Numbered from the stretch's first letter, positions 46,857 to 57,265 are shown. The stretch: 64,000 nucleotides of DNA from Trichobilharzia szidati (GCA_944472155.2 OX235272.1:1658354-1722353), one strand, 5' to 3'. Made by a program: numbers and translations. The notes: generated by a model not told the origin, from the sequence alone.

Positions 46857-47080
46857 CACTCCTTACGTTCCTCTTAGGACGCAGGGCTTCATACAGTTTC
46901 TGAAGTTTCAGTCACGATGTTGTTTTTACAGGATGGGGTTGTTGGCTTCAGGCTTAACCTTCTCTCTTTTTTTTCACGCTAACCATTGCCTAATGAAGTA
47001 GAAAAATATTAGGAGTTCACCGGTTGGCAGTTGAACCAGGATCATCTACTTTGTTGACGAGCGAACTCTACTTATGCTTG
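46857..47080 (-). repeat. SINE-A variant copy
   Basis: Left end is the reversed tail (CTTACGTTCCTCTTAGGACG, GCAGGGCTTCATAC), then the body complement (ACAGGATGGGGTTGTTGGCT) and a tRNA-like head complement ending in GGTTGGCAGTTGAACCAGG (B-box region). Confidence 0.65.
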
Positions 47081-47731
47081 TCTATTATTCATATGAGCTC
47101 TACCTGCTCTTACATAATAAAAGGTCAGTACACTTGTTACGCATAGAATGTATGCGTAATTTTACAAACCTAAGGTGCCTCCTAGTGACCAATTTATGTA
47201 TCCATCACAGTTCTATCAAAGATCTTTTGGGAGCTAAATAGCTCAGTGGTGATGTCTCTGATCGCAGTACTAGACGATGTAAGCTCGAATCTCTGAAGAA
47301 ACACTAATCTCTTACTTTCGAAATCTACGTTAACGCCCTTCTTTCGAATACCCCTAAGTATTAGAAATATATGAAAATCATTTTTATTAGCATAATTACA
47401 TAACAGATTAGTAGATATTTTCTTTATACAAGTTCAACTTGATCTGGTTTTAGTGTCGAAATATATTCATTTGATTGTCATTACTCCTTGATTTTACAAT
47501 TAATATCGAATTACCTAAACGTCAATCAAAAAAGTAGCATTTTCCATTTGGTTCCAAATCAGTCAGTTCTATATAGACCATGATGCTTTGGTTGGTGAAT
47601 ACAACAGGAAAGTGTTGACCGCTAGGGGGAATTCCCCTGCCTAATCAATCGGCTCCTTATATATACTCAAGCAACATTTTCAAAATTTCATTTCCTTGAC
47701 CGGAGTGTCTAGCCTGTCACTTGCTTTGATA
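47081..47731. other. Unassigned; candidate promoter of the 47732 ORF
   Basis: 47225-47300 has a tRNA-like stretch (AGCTAAATAGCTCAGTGGTG), probably an old SINE head. TATATATA at 47658-47665 lies 67-74 nt upstream of the ATG at 47732. Confidence 0.4.
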
Positions 47732-47938
47732 ATGTTCTTATGGCTGTTTGTGATCAGATGTGCCAATACCGATGGTTATGTGAAAGGTTCAAAGAGGGCT
47801 GCCTCTTCTATATATACACCCAACCCTGATAATGTTTACTTGCTTTCGCAGCGTTTAAGTTATCCGGTTAACCAGGTTATTCACAGGTTTGCTACCCTAC
47901 ACCTCTCTCTACCTTGCTTTGGGTTAGACTGCATATAA
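47732..47938 (+). CDS. Candidate small secreted protein, first exon or whole ORF
   Basis: ATG at 47732 opens a 68-residue frame. Residues 1-15 (MFLWLFVIRCANTDG) form a typical signal peptide: a hydrophobic core, then small or polar residues before a likely cleavage site. A dibasic KR follows at about residues 20-21 (GYVKGSKRAASS). A TATATATA box lies 67-74 nt upstream. The frame has no transposon motif and lies in a repeat-poor stretch. A weak donor (AG then GTTTGC) at about 47887 could end a first exon, so the true protein may be longer or different. Possible identities are a prepropeptide or a schistosome micro-exon-gene-like secreted protein. Neither can be confirmed. Confidence 0.38.
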   Translation: MFLWLFVIRCANTDGYVKGSKRAASSIYTPNPDNVYLLSQRLSYPVNQVIHRFATLHLSLPCFGLDCI

Positions 47939-48423
47939 GCTGACTCGGTAGACTTGCTCCCGGTTTACAATATTTCACCTGTAGTTCCATACACTTGACA
48001 GACCGGTGAATAGGATTATAGGCGTATCACTTTGAACGGTAGATCACTCTGCTCGTATGCCGATGAAGAATACAACCAAATGTCAAAATTATTATGAACT
48101 GCGTAGTGCTTTGAACACTGACATTTTGAATGTAGATCGCGTACATATAATGTCATTTAGATACGTCTGTCTGGAGGGTCGGCATTTTATCTACCAAGTC
48201 ATGGATTGGGTGAGTTCCTACTGACGTGTATACCCGTATATCAGTGCGAGAAACTGGTCAAAGCCTCTGTCGTAATTTTTCTGGCCACAGCCTAGTCTGA
48301 TGTAGGACTTTTGATTAAGTCACTGAGGTAGGTTGTGCTAGATTTGTCGCCTTATCATATACACACATACATGCAGACATATAAGTGCCAGAGAGTACAT
48401 GACCTATAGTATATATACTTATG
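47939..48423. other. No recognisable feature
   Basis: Nothing supported. Downstream exons of the 47732 ORF, if any, were not found here. Confidence 0.35.
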
Positions 48424-48612
48424 TGTGTCGGTGGCACAGTGGTTATGGCTTTCGCCGACCATACACATGGTCCGGCGTTCAATCCCCTACCGACGCACAC
48501 CTGATATCCATGGTTGGCCTGCAAAATTTGGGCTACCGACATCACATGCTGAAAATTCCATACCTGTACCAAAAATCCGGTGTGGAATCAAGCTGTAATC
48601 AGAAAATTAAAA
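48424..48612 (+). repeat. SINE-B copy, full length
   Basis: Head GTCGGTGGCACAGTGGTTAT and CGGCGTTCAATCCCC, body CGACGCACACCTGATATCCA and GCAAAATTTGGGCTACCGAC, end ATGCTGAAAATTCCATACC, TGTACCAAAAATCCGGTGTG, GAATCAAGCTGTAATCAG, then A-rich. Best example of the CR1-B-like tail. Confidence 0.85.
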
Positions 48613-48908
48613 AAATAAAGGGCTTGATTGGAGGTTTATACATTGTCTGTAATTTTTACCGATGGTGTATAATGCACCTAACCAAATTCACCCTGACCAC
48701 GGATGAGATGTGAACTGAACTTAAGCATATCAGTAGGCGGAGAAGAAGAAAATGACAAGGATTCCCCTAGTAATTGCAAGTGAATAGGGAGTAGCTGAGA
48801 TGAATCACTGTTCACTAAATACCTTTCGTTCTGTTGATGAGAATTTTCAAAACCATCAAAACATGATCTGATGAAATATGAAGTTTCTATAGACCTTCTC
48901 AATCAATC

Positions 48909-49155
48909 GATGGGAAAATCCAAAATTCAATTAAATAGTGAATATGACCCGTTACACAAGAGGTGGCTCTCGTGGCCCAAGTGGTCTAGTGGATAATGCT
49001 TTGGCGTTTGAAACTATGGGCACTGGGTTCGAGTCTCGGTGGGAACATCATCACTCACTCGGAAATGCAGGTACATTCAGATGACGAATCCCAAACAAGA
49101 CGAAATGAGAATCCTGAATTCCACTGCTAGTCACCATCCACCAGTTAACTTCTCA
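48909..49155 (+). repeat. SINE-C (Sm-alpha-like) copy 1 with hammerhead remnant
   Basis: tRNA-like head with GTGGCCCAAGTGGTCTAGTG (A box, 48971-48990) and CTGGGTTCGAGTCTCGG (B box, about 49023-49039). A hammerhead-shaped stretch follows at about 49068-49128. Its helix I arms ATTCAG / CTGAAT pair. The core reads ATGACGA where CTGANGA is needed, so only the first C is wrong. CGAAA is kept, and the cleavage triplet is ATC, an allowed NUH. Helix II is weakened. Known biology: schistosome Sm-alpha repeats encode hammerhead ribozymes. I expect this copy to be weak or inactive. Confidence 0.8.
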
Positions 49156-49825
49156 GTTATAGACACTCCACAAACACATACACACTTGACTGAATTCATG
49201 AGAAATCGGGTCAGTCAATTATTCAGCGTTAAAAGCATATTTAGGAATGTTCACTAAAAGACTGAAATGTATAAACTACCGATCTGATGCAAAGATTCTT
49301 CACATAACTAACAGAAAATGTAACTACAAATATGGCTTCCTGATTACTTTCAGTCAGATGGCTTCTTGAATCTGTGGACACCAGTTCCCATTATTCTGAG
49401 GCAGTGCACAATAAGTCGTGCAACAGTGAAAAGTAAAAAATGTATGACTAAAAAACATTTAATATTAATTATGATTATGGGTTTACTCAAGAAAATATTT
49501 TCTATACAACCAAGAATTCGACACCACAATCCAAGCTAATGACCTTGAATAACCAATCGGGATACCCACATGACAACGCATCAAAAACTAAACATGCTGA
49601 ATGTCTCCACAGCGTACATGATCTAAACAGTTTTGATTTTCAAAGAATGTTGTGATGACTGCTCAACTCAAAGTGTATAGTTTGATTCCGTGTGTTACCT
49701 AGAGACTGTATCATAAATTTCATCACTTCAAAAATCCTTAGGTTATACTTTCTATCAGTAGTGAGTACTGACAGACTCAGATTGGGGTTTGTAATGATCT
49801 GATTGGCTTCAAGTTTATCTGCTAT
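49156..49825. other. No recognisable gene
   Basis: Nothing supported. Confidence 0.4.
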
Positions 49826-49929
49826 TCATAATAATAGTAATTATAGCTTTATTCCCAACAGTACTTTCGGTACAAATATAGAATTTTCAGCACTTAATAG
49901 AATATTGCATCTAATTTTCTCATTACTTT
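49826..49929 (-). repeat. CR1-B 3' terminal fragment
   Basis: On the minus strand: GTGCTGAAAATTCTATATT, TGTACCGAAAGTACTGTTGG, GAATAAAGCTATAATTACTA, TTATT. It is the copy whose end most resembles the SINE-B tail. Confidence 0.75.
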
Positions 49930-50090
49930 GGCGTTGGTGGCACAGTGGTTAGGACTCCCGTCGACAATGCACATGGCCCGGGGGTTCGATCCCCTGCCGA
50001 CGCACATCTGATATCAGTGATAGGCCTGCGAAATTTGTACCAAAACTATGGTATAGAATCAAGCTATAATAAAAAAAAGTTAAAATAGGG
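49930..50090 (+). repeat. SINE-B copy
   Basis: Head TTGGTGGCACAGTGGTTAGG and GGGGGTTCGATCCCCTG, body CGACGCACATCTGATATC, an internal deletion of the TTGGGCTACC part, tail AGAATCAAGCTATAATAA. Confidence 0.8.
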
Positions 50091-50384
50091 CATTTACATT
50101 CATATGAAATGGATATGAAATTAAACCAAGTGAAAACATTAACGACAATGCAACAATGAGAACAAAAAATGGCCTCTGCTTACAGTTCCTCAGTAGGTTG
50201 GTAATTTCTCGTCTTACACACTTTTTTCATCATATAAAATGTATGCCTATCAAACATAAGGCATTGTAGAGTTTTTGTACTGAGTCTTTCGAGCACACAG
50301 TCTTCTATAGTTGCTTTTATTTTTACCAAATGAAATGCTCATTTAATATTGAATTACAGTGTACCACAGTGTCTAAGTTCTACA

Positions 50385-50690
50385 CTTACATTGATGAAGG
50401 AAGTGACCCCTTTCTTATTTATTTCTTTGAGAGTGACTGGGGATCACTGTTGGTTGCTACTTTTCATCACCCCAATGTTCTCTATGTTCACTTGGAGTTC
50501 TGTCTTCACTGCTCACCTCTTCTGCCAACTTGTTGGTTTTCACTTGTAGGTCTTCGAATTTATGTGAAATTAAGCATAAATCGTCCAAAAAGTCCAGGTG
50601 ATCTGCAGTCTTCTCATCGGTCCAACGTATTCCTATCTTCTCACTTCCTGTGCACAATCTGACGCTTAAGCTTTGAAATTTCAATAGCGA
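50385..50690 (-). mobile_element. RTE-A LINE fragment (RT)
   Basis: Minus-strand IGIRWTDEKTADHLDFLDDL and CLISHKFEDLQVKTNKLAEE: the region around the catalytic motif, with ADD changed to LDD. 50091-50384 upstream in the window holds nothing recognised. Confidence 0.75.
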
Positions 50691-50839
50691 TTGTGCTGTT
50701 TTTACGGGGTGAAGTTGCTAGCTTAGCTGGAAGGCAGTCCAACTATTAATTGGGAGGCCTCTAGATTGAGTCTCGTCGGGATCCAGATTATGATTACACC
50801 TACAGTCAGATGCATTATATGGGTAACAGTCTACCAACT
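50691..50839 (-). repeat. Possible SINE-A variant, strongly diverged
   Basis: GTGCTGTTTTTACGGGGTGA and AGTTGCTAGCTTAG resemble the reversed body of the SINE-A variant at 46915-46945. It lies between oppositely oriented RTE-A pieces. Confidence 0.4.
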
Positions 50840-51675
50840 CACTTGCAGGTAGCACGGATGAAGTTGTCGAAGCCAAGATCGGAAAGGCAATATACACTTC
50901 CATCACTCTGAAATCGGTGAGGAAATCTGCTGCAATCAGCACATAGAACATTATTCGGGTTTTCAACACAAATGTCAAATCACTTTCTCCATGGTTCATA
51001 GACTTGGTGCGTGACGGGAAGCATTTCCAACAGGCCACTGTAGACTTTTATCAACAAGTACCTTCTCTGGTTCCATAATGAAGACCAGATAACCGGTTGG
51101 AAACTATAAATAACAAGGAAATCTAGAAACCTATCAACCAAGAATCTACTATTCACAAAATTGTCGCGCAAAGTGCAAATGGATCGTAAACACTCTGAGG
51201 AGTCTACTTGTAACAACAGAACGTTTATTACGGAAAATCACTACGTATTTATAGATTTTGATATACATTATTGTAGGTTAATGTTAGTATAAAATGCAGT
51301 CTGTTGATTGGTTGTTTCTCACACACAGTTAACCTTGCACCTCTCGTGGCTGTGTCAGTTCATCTATATGTTAACTGTATCCGCCTGTCCATCTTGACCT
51401 TGACCTCAATTACTGTCAACCAATTTGGCTACTAGACAGCTCTCACCGCATACTAACTGACATCACGCTCCAGGTAGTCGCTCTAGTGGAAGCCGAACGG
51501 GAAACGACGAAACAGGCGTCTAAGCTGATACATAGGTGATCTTGTGAAAGGTTGCTGAGAGCTGATGGGTGAACACGCAGTCAGCTAAAAAAGATTGTAA
51601 ATAGTAAGATGAAATACATATGTACTGTTGAATCCTTAATATCTACAGGGAATCCAAGGGAATAATAATAACTCA
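50840..51675 (+). mobile_element. RTE-A LINE 3' part, split by a solo LTR
   Basis: Reads STDEVVEAKIGKAIYTSITL and NIIRVFNTNVKS (50850-50985), then KCKWIVNTLRSLL up to the LTR at 51209, resuming after 51454 as a diverged ITLQVVALVEAERETTKQA, and ending GGGAATCCAAGGGAATAATAATA-like sequence at 51675. The split point is inside the WIGHTLRRPSNDIT motif. Confidence 0.75.
51209..51450 (-). mobile_element. Solo LTR 1 (internally deleted)
   Basis: Plus-strand ends TGTAACAACAG and CAGCTCTCACCGCA; read on the minus strand it is TG...CA with a TATAAATA-like promoter and AATAAACG polyadenylation word. TACT flanks it on both sides (51205-51208, 51451-51454), a 4-bp target duplication. About 80-90 bp shorter than the other copies. 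The pattern resembles the LTR of a known schistosome Gypsy element (Boudicca), from memory only. Confidence 0.8.
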
Positions 51676-52202
51676 AAACTATCCGAGCTGATCTCACTAT
51701 CGAATAATTATTTTAGAAACAGATCGTCCAAACCCCTGACATATGCATTAATAATCTCATATAAGAATCTATTTGGATATAATCAATTGAAACTCTTACA
51801 AATTCCGCCAATATTTCACATTGACCATTGAAAACTAGAGTTCATAGTTTATACAAAAAACAATGGGTAAAATTTGGTAATTTTTTATTGACATTTTTCA
51901 TAAAAATAAAATATTTAATCACTTCGATTTTCACCTAACCTTTTTTGTTAATCTTTTAAGGAGAATTACTGATTGATTGCCTAGTCAACTGATTAGCTGA
52001 TTTTCAATTTCTTTTTTTGGAGGCTTTTTTAAAACACTGAGTTACATTGCTTTCTACACATTATACGGCATCAAGTTTACTTCAGTTCAATTGTTCAGTT
52101 ACTTCATTTGACTCACACCATCTACTCACTGGGTGTTTTCAAATGATTTTACACCTATGGATGATTCTATCGTGTCTCAAATTGGAGAATATTAAGTGAT
52201 AC
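51676..52202. other. No recognisable gene
   Basis: AT-rich, nothing supported. Confidence 0.4.
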
Positions 52203-52791
52203 TGTAACGACAGAAGACAAGGGTCAGGCAACAGATCGTTTATTGAGAAAATCAACACATATTTATAGATTTTTATGTACATTATTATATGCGCCGGTGG
52301 CATAGAGGTTAGGACGCTCGCCGATCATGCACATGGTCCGGGGTTCGATCCCCGGCCGACTCACTCCTTTACCTCGCTAAGCCAGAAATAATGCTGGTGA
52401 AGAGGTAAGGTTGGGCATGAGGCTAGCAACCCCATCCTGTAAAATAAACACTGCTACAGAAACTTCAAGCCACTAGCTTGAAGCCCTATGTTCCACTGCG
52501 GAACGTGAAGGAAAAGAAGATGTACATTATTATTGGTTATTGTAAGCAAAGAAGCAACGTCTTCTGATTAGTTGTTTTCTTGCTGACGGTTATTCTGTCA
52601 TCTATTTGTGGTCGTTTCTTAGAAAGTCAGGCCGTGTATCTGCGAATCGTATTTCCACACGTTAAGTCTGCTGTGATTGGTTGGTGAGATCCTGAAAGTT
52701 AAGCTTTTTTTTCTTATGACCCCGATTTGGGACGTAAACATTGACGTCAACTGTTGTCTACAATTTTGTCTTGCAGACAGCTCTCACCACA
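52203..52791 (-). mobile_element. Solo LTR 2 containing a SINE-A
   Basis: Plus-strand ends TGTAACGACAGAAGACAAGG and CAGCTCTCACCACA. Removing the SINE-A (52289-52519 and one 14-bp repeat) leaves about 344 bp. Flanks are ATAC and ATAT, a possible 4-bp duplication with one change. Confidence 0.8.
52289..52519 (+). repeat. SINE-A copy with 14-bp target duplication
   Basis: Head CCGGTGGCATAGAGGTTAGG (A box) and CGGGGTTCGATCCCCGG (B box), body CCTCGCTAAGCCAGAAATAA, GGCTAGCAACCCCATCCTGT, tail AAGCCCTATGTTCCACTGCG, GAACGTGAAGGAAAAG. ATGTACATTATTAT occurs on both sides (52275-52288 and 52520-52533), proving insertion into the LTR by LINE-type target-primed copying. Confidence 0.9.
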
Positions 52792-52919
52792 ATATGATGC
52801 ACCATCGAATATAATTTCACTCGAAGATACTGTACAAGGAGTAAATCTTTGGTAATAAAACATACTTAGAATTCTGAGCATACAAAAAGTGCCATAATCC
52901 AGGTGCAGGATCTTTCAGA

Positions 52920-53620
52920 TGATCTTTAATAATAATAATAATAATAATTTGCTTTATTCCAAGACTCTACTTGTGATACAGAATGGAATTCTCGGCATTT
53001 TTACTACAATATTGCATCCAATTAGTACATTATCAAGAGATAGAATTCTACATATATTAAGGAAATCTCAGTTCATTATGACAACAACATATTGGCATGT
53101 CGGTAGCAAAGCTAAAGTTGAACAGTGTTTGAAGGTGTTAGAAAAGTAGGTGTTATCATATTTACTGGCGTAAGCGGAAGAAAGAAACAAAGCAGCACAT
53201 AACGGAAAAAAGAGAGAGAGAAAAGGAAAAGAAAGAAAGAAGAACGTTGTACCTATAAATGATATAAGTTGGAAAGACGAGATCCAGTTGCACTACTGAC
53301 TATTTAATGAATTATAGGTGTCACGCCTAATGCTTTCTTTATCACACAGAACACGAGCTAAGTAGGGTATGGTTGAGTTTTTGTACTTGCTGGTGCGAGC
53401 ATATAGTTTTCTATATAGGCTTCTGGTTTTGCCTGATGAGATGCCAGGGGAGAGTTGTGAATGAAGAGGGTGGTGTGAGTTAGATAAAATGGATTTGGCC
53501 CATTTTTCACATGAGTCCATGTGCCTGTCGACCAGAATATTAACAAGCTGGTTAAGTGGCACGTTGCTTACCCTGCTGACTCGTCCAGAAATACTACCAG
53601 CAGCCACAAAATGACCGCCA
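52920..53620 (-). mobile_element. CR1-B LINE, C-terminus and 3' end
   Basis: Minus-strand frame 53600-53293 encodes HMDSCEKWAKSILSNSHHPL, SGKTRSLYRKLYARTSKYKN and STIPYLARVLCDKES, matching 45160-45360. The 3' UTR ends in GAGAATTCCATTCTGTATCA, GGAATAAAGCAAATTATTAT and an (ATT)n run at 52928-52948. Confidence 0.82.
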
Positions 53621-54240
53621 GTGGACACCAGTTTTCCAACAAAAACAGAAATCTCGCTTGCAGTCAAGCTACTGAAAGCCAGTAGGGAAGGCAGCAGGGC
53701 CAGATGGAATTCTCCCACCCCGAGGCACTTAAAAGCGACCCAGAGACTTCAATGCATATGCTGACGCCACTACTGCGAAATATTTGGAAGCAAGGAAAGA
53801 TACCTACTAATACGAAGGAAGACTACTTTATCAGACTATCAAAGAAGGGCGACTTACGTTCCACTCTGCAAGGACTGGCGTCCACGCCAAGTAGAATAAT
53901 GAATCGCGTCATCCTGGAGAGAATGAAAGATGCAATGGATTCAGAACTCCTGCCGGAACAGGCTTGATTAAGGAAAATCGAATCATGGGCTGATCAAATT
54001 GCAACTCTACGCATCATCATCACAAAACAGATCACAGAATGGCAGTCAAATCTGTACCTTAACTTCATCAACTTTGAAAAAGTTATCAACAGCGTTGACC
54101 GTGAAATAATTCGGATACTGCTTCGACACTATGGAGTGGATTGTGCAAGTCTTTATCAACCCCAATCAACAACTATATGAAAATGCCATATATAACCAGC
54201 AGAATCTACCAAGTCAGGTAAAGGGACAGTTACTCGCCTG
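53621..54240 (+). mobile_element. RTE-A LINE fragment (linker to RT palm)
   Basis: Reads AIKLLKASREGS-like (53655), NRVILERMKDAMDSELLPEQ (53900-53965), then LRIIITKQITEWQSNLYLNF (54010), INFEKVINSVDREIIRILLR (motif A with FEKAFDSVDR changed), GVDCASLYQPQSTTI-like to 54190. The catalytic ADD region is absent. Confidence 0.75.
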
Positions 54241-54267
54241 TGACATTGTCTGGCGGTTGCACAAAAT

Positions 54268-54420
54268 AGCTGTAGCTGAATGGTCTACGAGCTCGCATTA
54301 TACATGGAAGGTCCTGGGTTCGAACTTGGGGGTGAAGTGCTGAGGAGTCAGTCTCAAATTAGGACGAAACAGCTGTCCAGTACTCCCAGGATTTATATTA
54401 AAGTCATATAATTTTGATAA
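54268..54420 (+). repeat. SINE-D copy, single
   Basis: TAGCTGAATGGTCTACGAGC (A box), GGTCCTGGGTTCGAACTTGG (B box), GGACGAAACAGCTGTCCAGT; the tail is cut short. Confidence 0.7.
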
Positions 54421-54424
54421 GCAG

Positions 54425-54655
54425 TAACTGATACCCATTGCCATACTCATGTTCTGGGTTCGATTTCCAGTCGATGAACTCCTAAACCTCTCTTAACGGT
54501 TGATAAGCTTGGCAGAGAGAGAAAGAAAGAGAAAAGGCTCGTTGTGAAGCCAGTAAACTGATTCCGTCAAACAAAATCACCGCTACTGAGACTTCACAGC
54601 CGAAGCCTGAAGTCCTATGTCCCCTTTGGAATGCAAAGGAATAGATAGCTACCGC
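54425..54655 (+). repeat. SINE-A variant copy
   Basis: B-box GTTCTGGGTTCGATTTCCAG, then CGATGAACTCCTAAACCTCT, CGTTGTGAAGCCAGTAAACT, CACCGCTACTGAGACTTCAC and RTE-A-like tail AAGTCCTATGTCCCCTTTGG, AATGCAAAGGAATAG. Confidence 0.72.
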
Positions 54656-55264
54656 ATGCTAGTTGACTTTCACAGCTCAGTAGCTTAGTGGAAAACGTTT
54701 CACGGCTTTTAAAATGACTGGTGTCACGTCGCAGTCCGGATTGATGTACCATCACTTACTAGGAGTTCAGGTACACCCGAAACGATAGAGAACTCACATT
54801 CTTATTTCCCTTGTTAGCCATTACCAATCAAACAACACGTCGCCATCCCCCCACTCCAAGTTGTCAGTGGCCAATTGCTTGTTTTTATTATGTAATCGCG
54901 TCAATATTAAAACTATAGATGATGAAATGCGGACTAGAATAAATCAGTCAGACATAAATAAGACCACATGAAGTATAGCCAAAACAAACGATGACCTAAC
55001 AACCTTTAATCTTTCAAATGTCAATGATGACATTAAACTAATGAAAGCCAATTTAACCGTTAGATTGCCACTACACCCAAGTAGTAAAAATAATAATAAC
55101 GTAATATTGAGTTATGATAGTACTAGTCTGACTGGTGTCACTTTCATCTGATTAGACAATCGGCTGATCGGTGCCAAGGTCACATGGGTGATGAAAAATG
55201 AAGTGGACATAATAATTTAATAAATAAATTATTCTGGTTGTTTAACAGAAATAATTTTCTAGAG
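54656..55264. other. Unassigned; tRNA-like stretch
   Basis: 54677-54740 (AGCTCAGTAGCTTAGTGG ... CGTCGCAGTCCGG) is a tRNA-like head of another SINE type. The rest holds nothing recognised. Confidence 0.4.
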
Positions 55265-56000
55265 TTCGCTTGTAGGGATTTGATTTGTTTGACCACAGAT
55301 TGACGTCAGTCAGAGAACTGGACAGGTGTTTCGTCCCAGTTTGAGGCTCTTCAATGGTACATATACCTGGATTTGAAACCAGGACCTTCCGGTTACAACG
55401 AAAGCTCGTGGATCATTCGGCCATAGGGACCTGATCAAATGACCTACGAATCCCAACTTCTTCTAATTCATGAGTGAGTACTGCGGAAGAGTCTCAAACT
55501 AGACTGACGAAATAGCTTTGCATTACTCCCTGCTGGTTTCCAATGGTTCTCTCGATGATATCAATCGGTGGTAAAACCTGAAACAAATCAAGTACCTACA
55601 AGCTAACTCTTGAAAATTAATCTGATGCTCGCTTGTGACTACTGGCCACAGGAAGACGTTGCTTGGAATTCTAGTGAGAAGTTCTGATCAGTGGGGTCCA
55701 TTCGGGGGGGGGGAGTGAGGACAAATACCAATCGATGACATTGGTTGATGGTCACGCTAAAGTCACGAATTAGTAGAATTTAGAATTCACGGACAGACCA
55801 TTGTATGGTCATGGTGATCAATTGGTATGTGGACTTGACTTGTAACCGGAAGGTCATGGGTTCGAACCCTGGCAGTGGGTATGTACTGCCGATGCGTCGC
55901 AGTCTAGGATGAAGCCATTGTCCAGTACTATCTTGTTGTTTTCAGTGAATCTGTAACTGATATCAATCCGTAGGCGATCTCGAAACAAACCAAATGTCGA
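55265..56000. repeat. SINE-D inverted cluster 3
   Basis: 55265-55480 is a minus-strand SINE-D (GACGTCAGTCAGAGAACTGG, AAACCAGGACCTTCCGGTTA). 55481-55590 is a plus-strand tail part (GTCTCAAACTAGACTGACGA, TTTCCAATGGTTCTCTCGAT). 55730-56000 is a full plus-strand copy (GGTCATGGGTTCGAACCCTG, GATGAAGCCATTGTCCAGTA). A G-run sits at about 55706-55714. Confidence 0.68.
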
Positions 56001-56596
56001 CATACAAATAATACAGCTGAAGTCAAAAGAAGAGTCGCAAGCTCTAAGAATGGTGATAAACAAACCAAAGGAAACATTCAAATAAACACCAATACAGCAC
56101 ACAGATTACTCAGTAGGGATTTTCAAATCATTCCCTGCATATCTCTTCTTGCAGTCTACTAAAACCTCAAAGACTGCTTGCTATCTATACCAGTACTTCT
56201 GAGTTAGAAGACGAATGGCGTGAGCTGACTAAGCTAGGCCTTAGAACGTTCAATCCTAGTCCTTGGGTTATGGTGGAGATATGTGGATGACACTGTGTTC
56301 ACTGCGTTGAAATTTGAACACATCCCATATAAACTCAATAGTAGGAGGAATCCATTTCACTTCTGAGTTAGAAAATGAACAAGGTAAGTTGGCCATTCTA
56401 GACTGTAGAATAAAACGAAAACAAGATGGTAGTTTAGACAGTAACATTTATAGGACTTAGACTTTAATTCATCCCATCCAGAATCAGTTAACATAGGCTT
56501 AGTTAAATGTCTACATTATCGGACCAGGAACCTAACTAGTGAGCAAGAAGATTTAAATAATGAAATCGGACAAATAAAGAAGATTTTACTAGTGAC

Positions 56597-57265
56597 CGAT
56601 TGCCTGGTGACAACATAGAACTTTGCACAGATGTACAGCAGTTTGAGTCGCCATACTTCACTCAGAACACAAAGCTAGAGAAGAAAGTAAAATTAAATGC
56701 AAAATGGAGACAGTAAACAGATATCAAGCAAAAAGAAAAGTAATATCGAAGAACGATATAGTTTTATTGGGCGTTATAAGTCACAAGGAGTGAATGCATC
56801 TGCACCAGCCATTGTGAGCGATTTTGAGCCATGCCATCAATTGTCTCCAGTTGTCACTGGTGTTTACCGTCCCGAGGATCCTAACCAGACAGGAAGTCTA
56901 CACCCATCTACGTGGCTTAAAGTAACTGTTGTGGATTTCATTGACTGATGAAACCATGTTGGTTTTGCTTTGACCACCACTGGCTCTTTTCCAACCTCAT
57001 CCGTGCTGTCTCAGCTTACATCGGCCGTCGAGGAAGGCGATGGTTAGGCTAGGCATGCGTAACACATGTCCTAACCATCCCAGTCGATGTAACTTCACAC
57101 CCTCGTCTATTGATTTCCCCTCCTTACGTAGCAATCGACCGAAGCCTAACCTCAATATTACTTACCCTACTATTTCACCTCACACGAGAGATAGAACGCA
57201 GACACCTATGATCAAAGACACAGCCAGCCAACCTTTTCATGACTTCCACTCTCAATGGCCAGGTC
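56597..57265 (-). mobile_element. RTE-B 3' end inserted in a PLE
   Basis: On the minus strand: C-terminal part with the TCYACLA/VGQH-like decayed LRWLGHVLRMP region (57080-57030), SQNRSQWLVQMHS-like 3' sequence, and the family end with GTGCAAAGTTCTATG at 56619-56633 reversed. TACTAGTGAC occurs on both sides (56587-56596 and 57266-57275), a perfect 10-bp target duplication. Confidence 0.82.

Noticed and set aside
47732..47938. Neuropeptide F/Y-type precursor
   Set aside because: The frame reads ...NQVIHRF near a possible intron in an Arg codon, reminiscent of NPY genes, but no amidation and cleavage signal (GKR) is seen and the donor is weak. Kept only as a candidate secreted ORF.
48960..50000. 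tRNA genes (A and B boxes present)
   Set aside because: The tRNA-like heads are followed by SINE bodies and tails and recur many times; they lack a proper acceptor stem closing after the B box.
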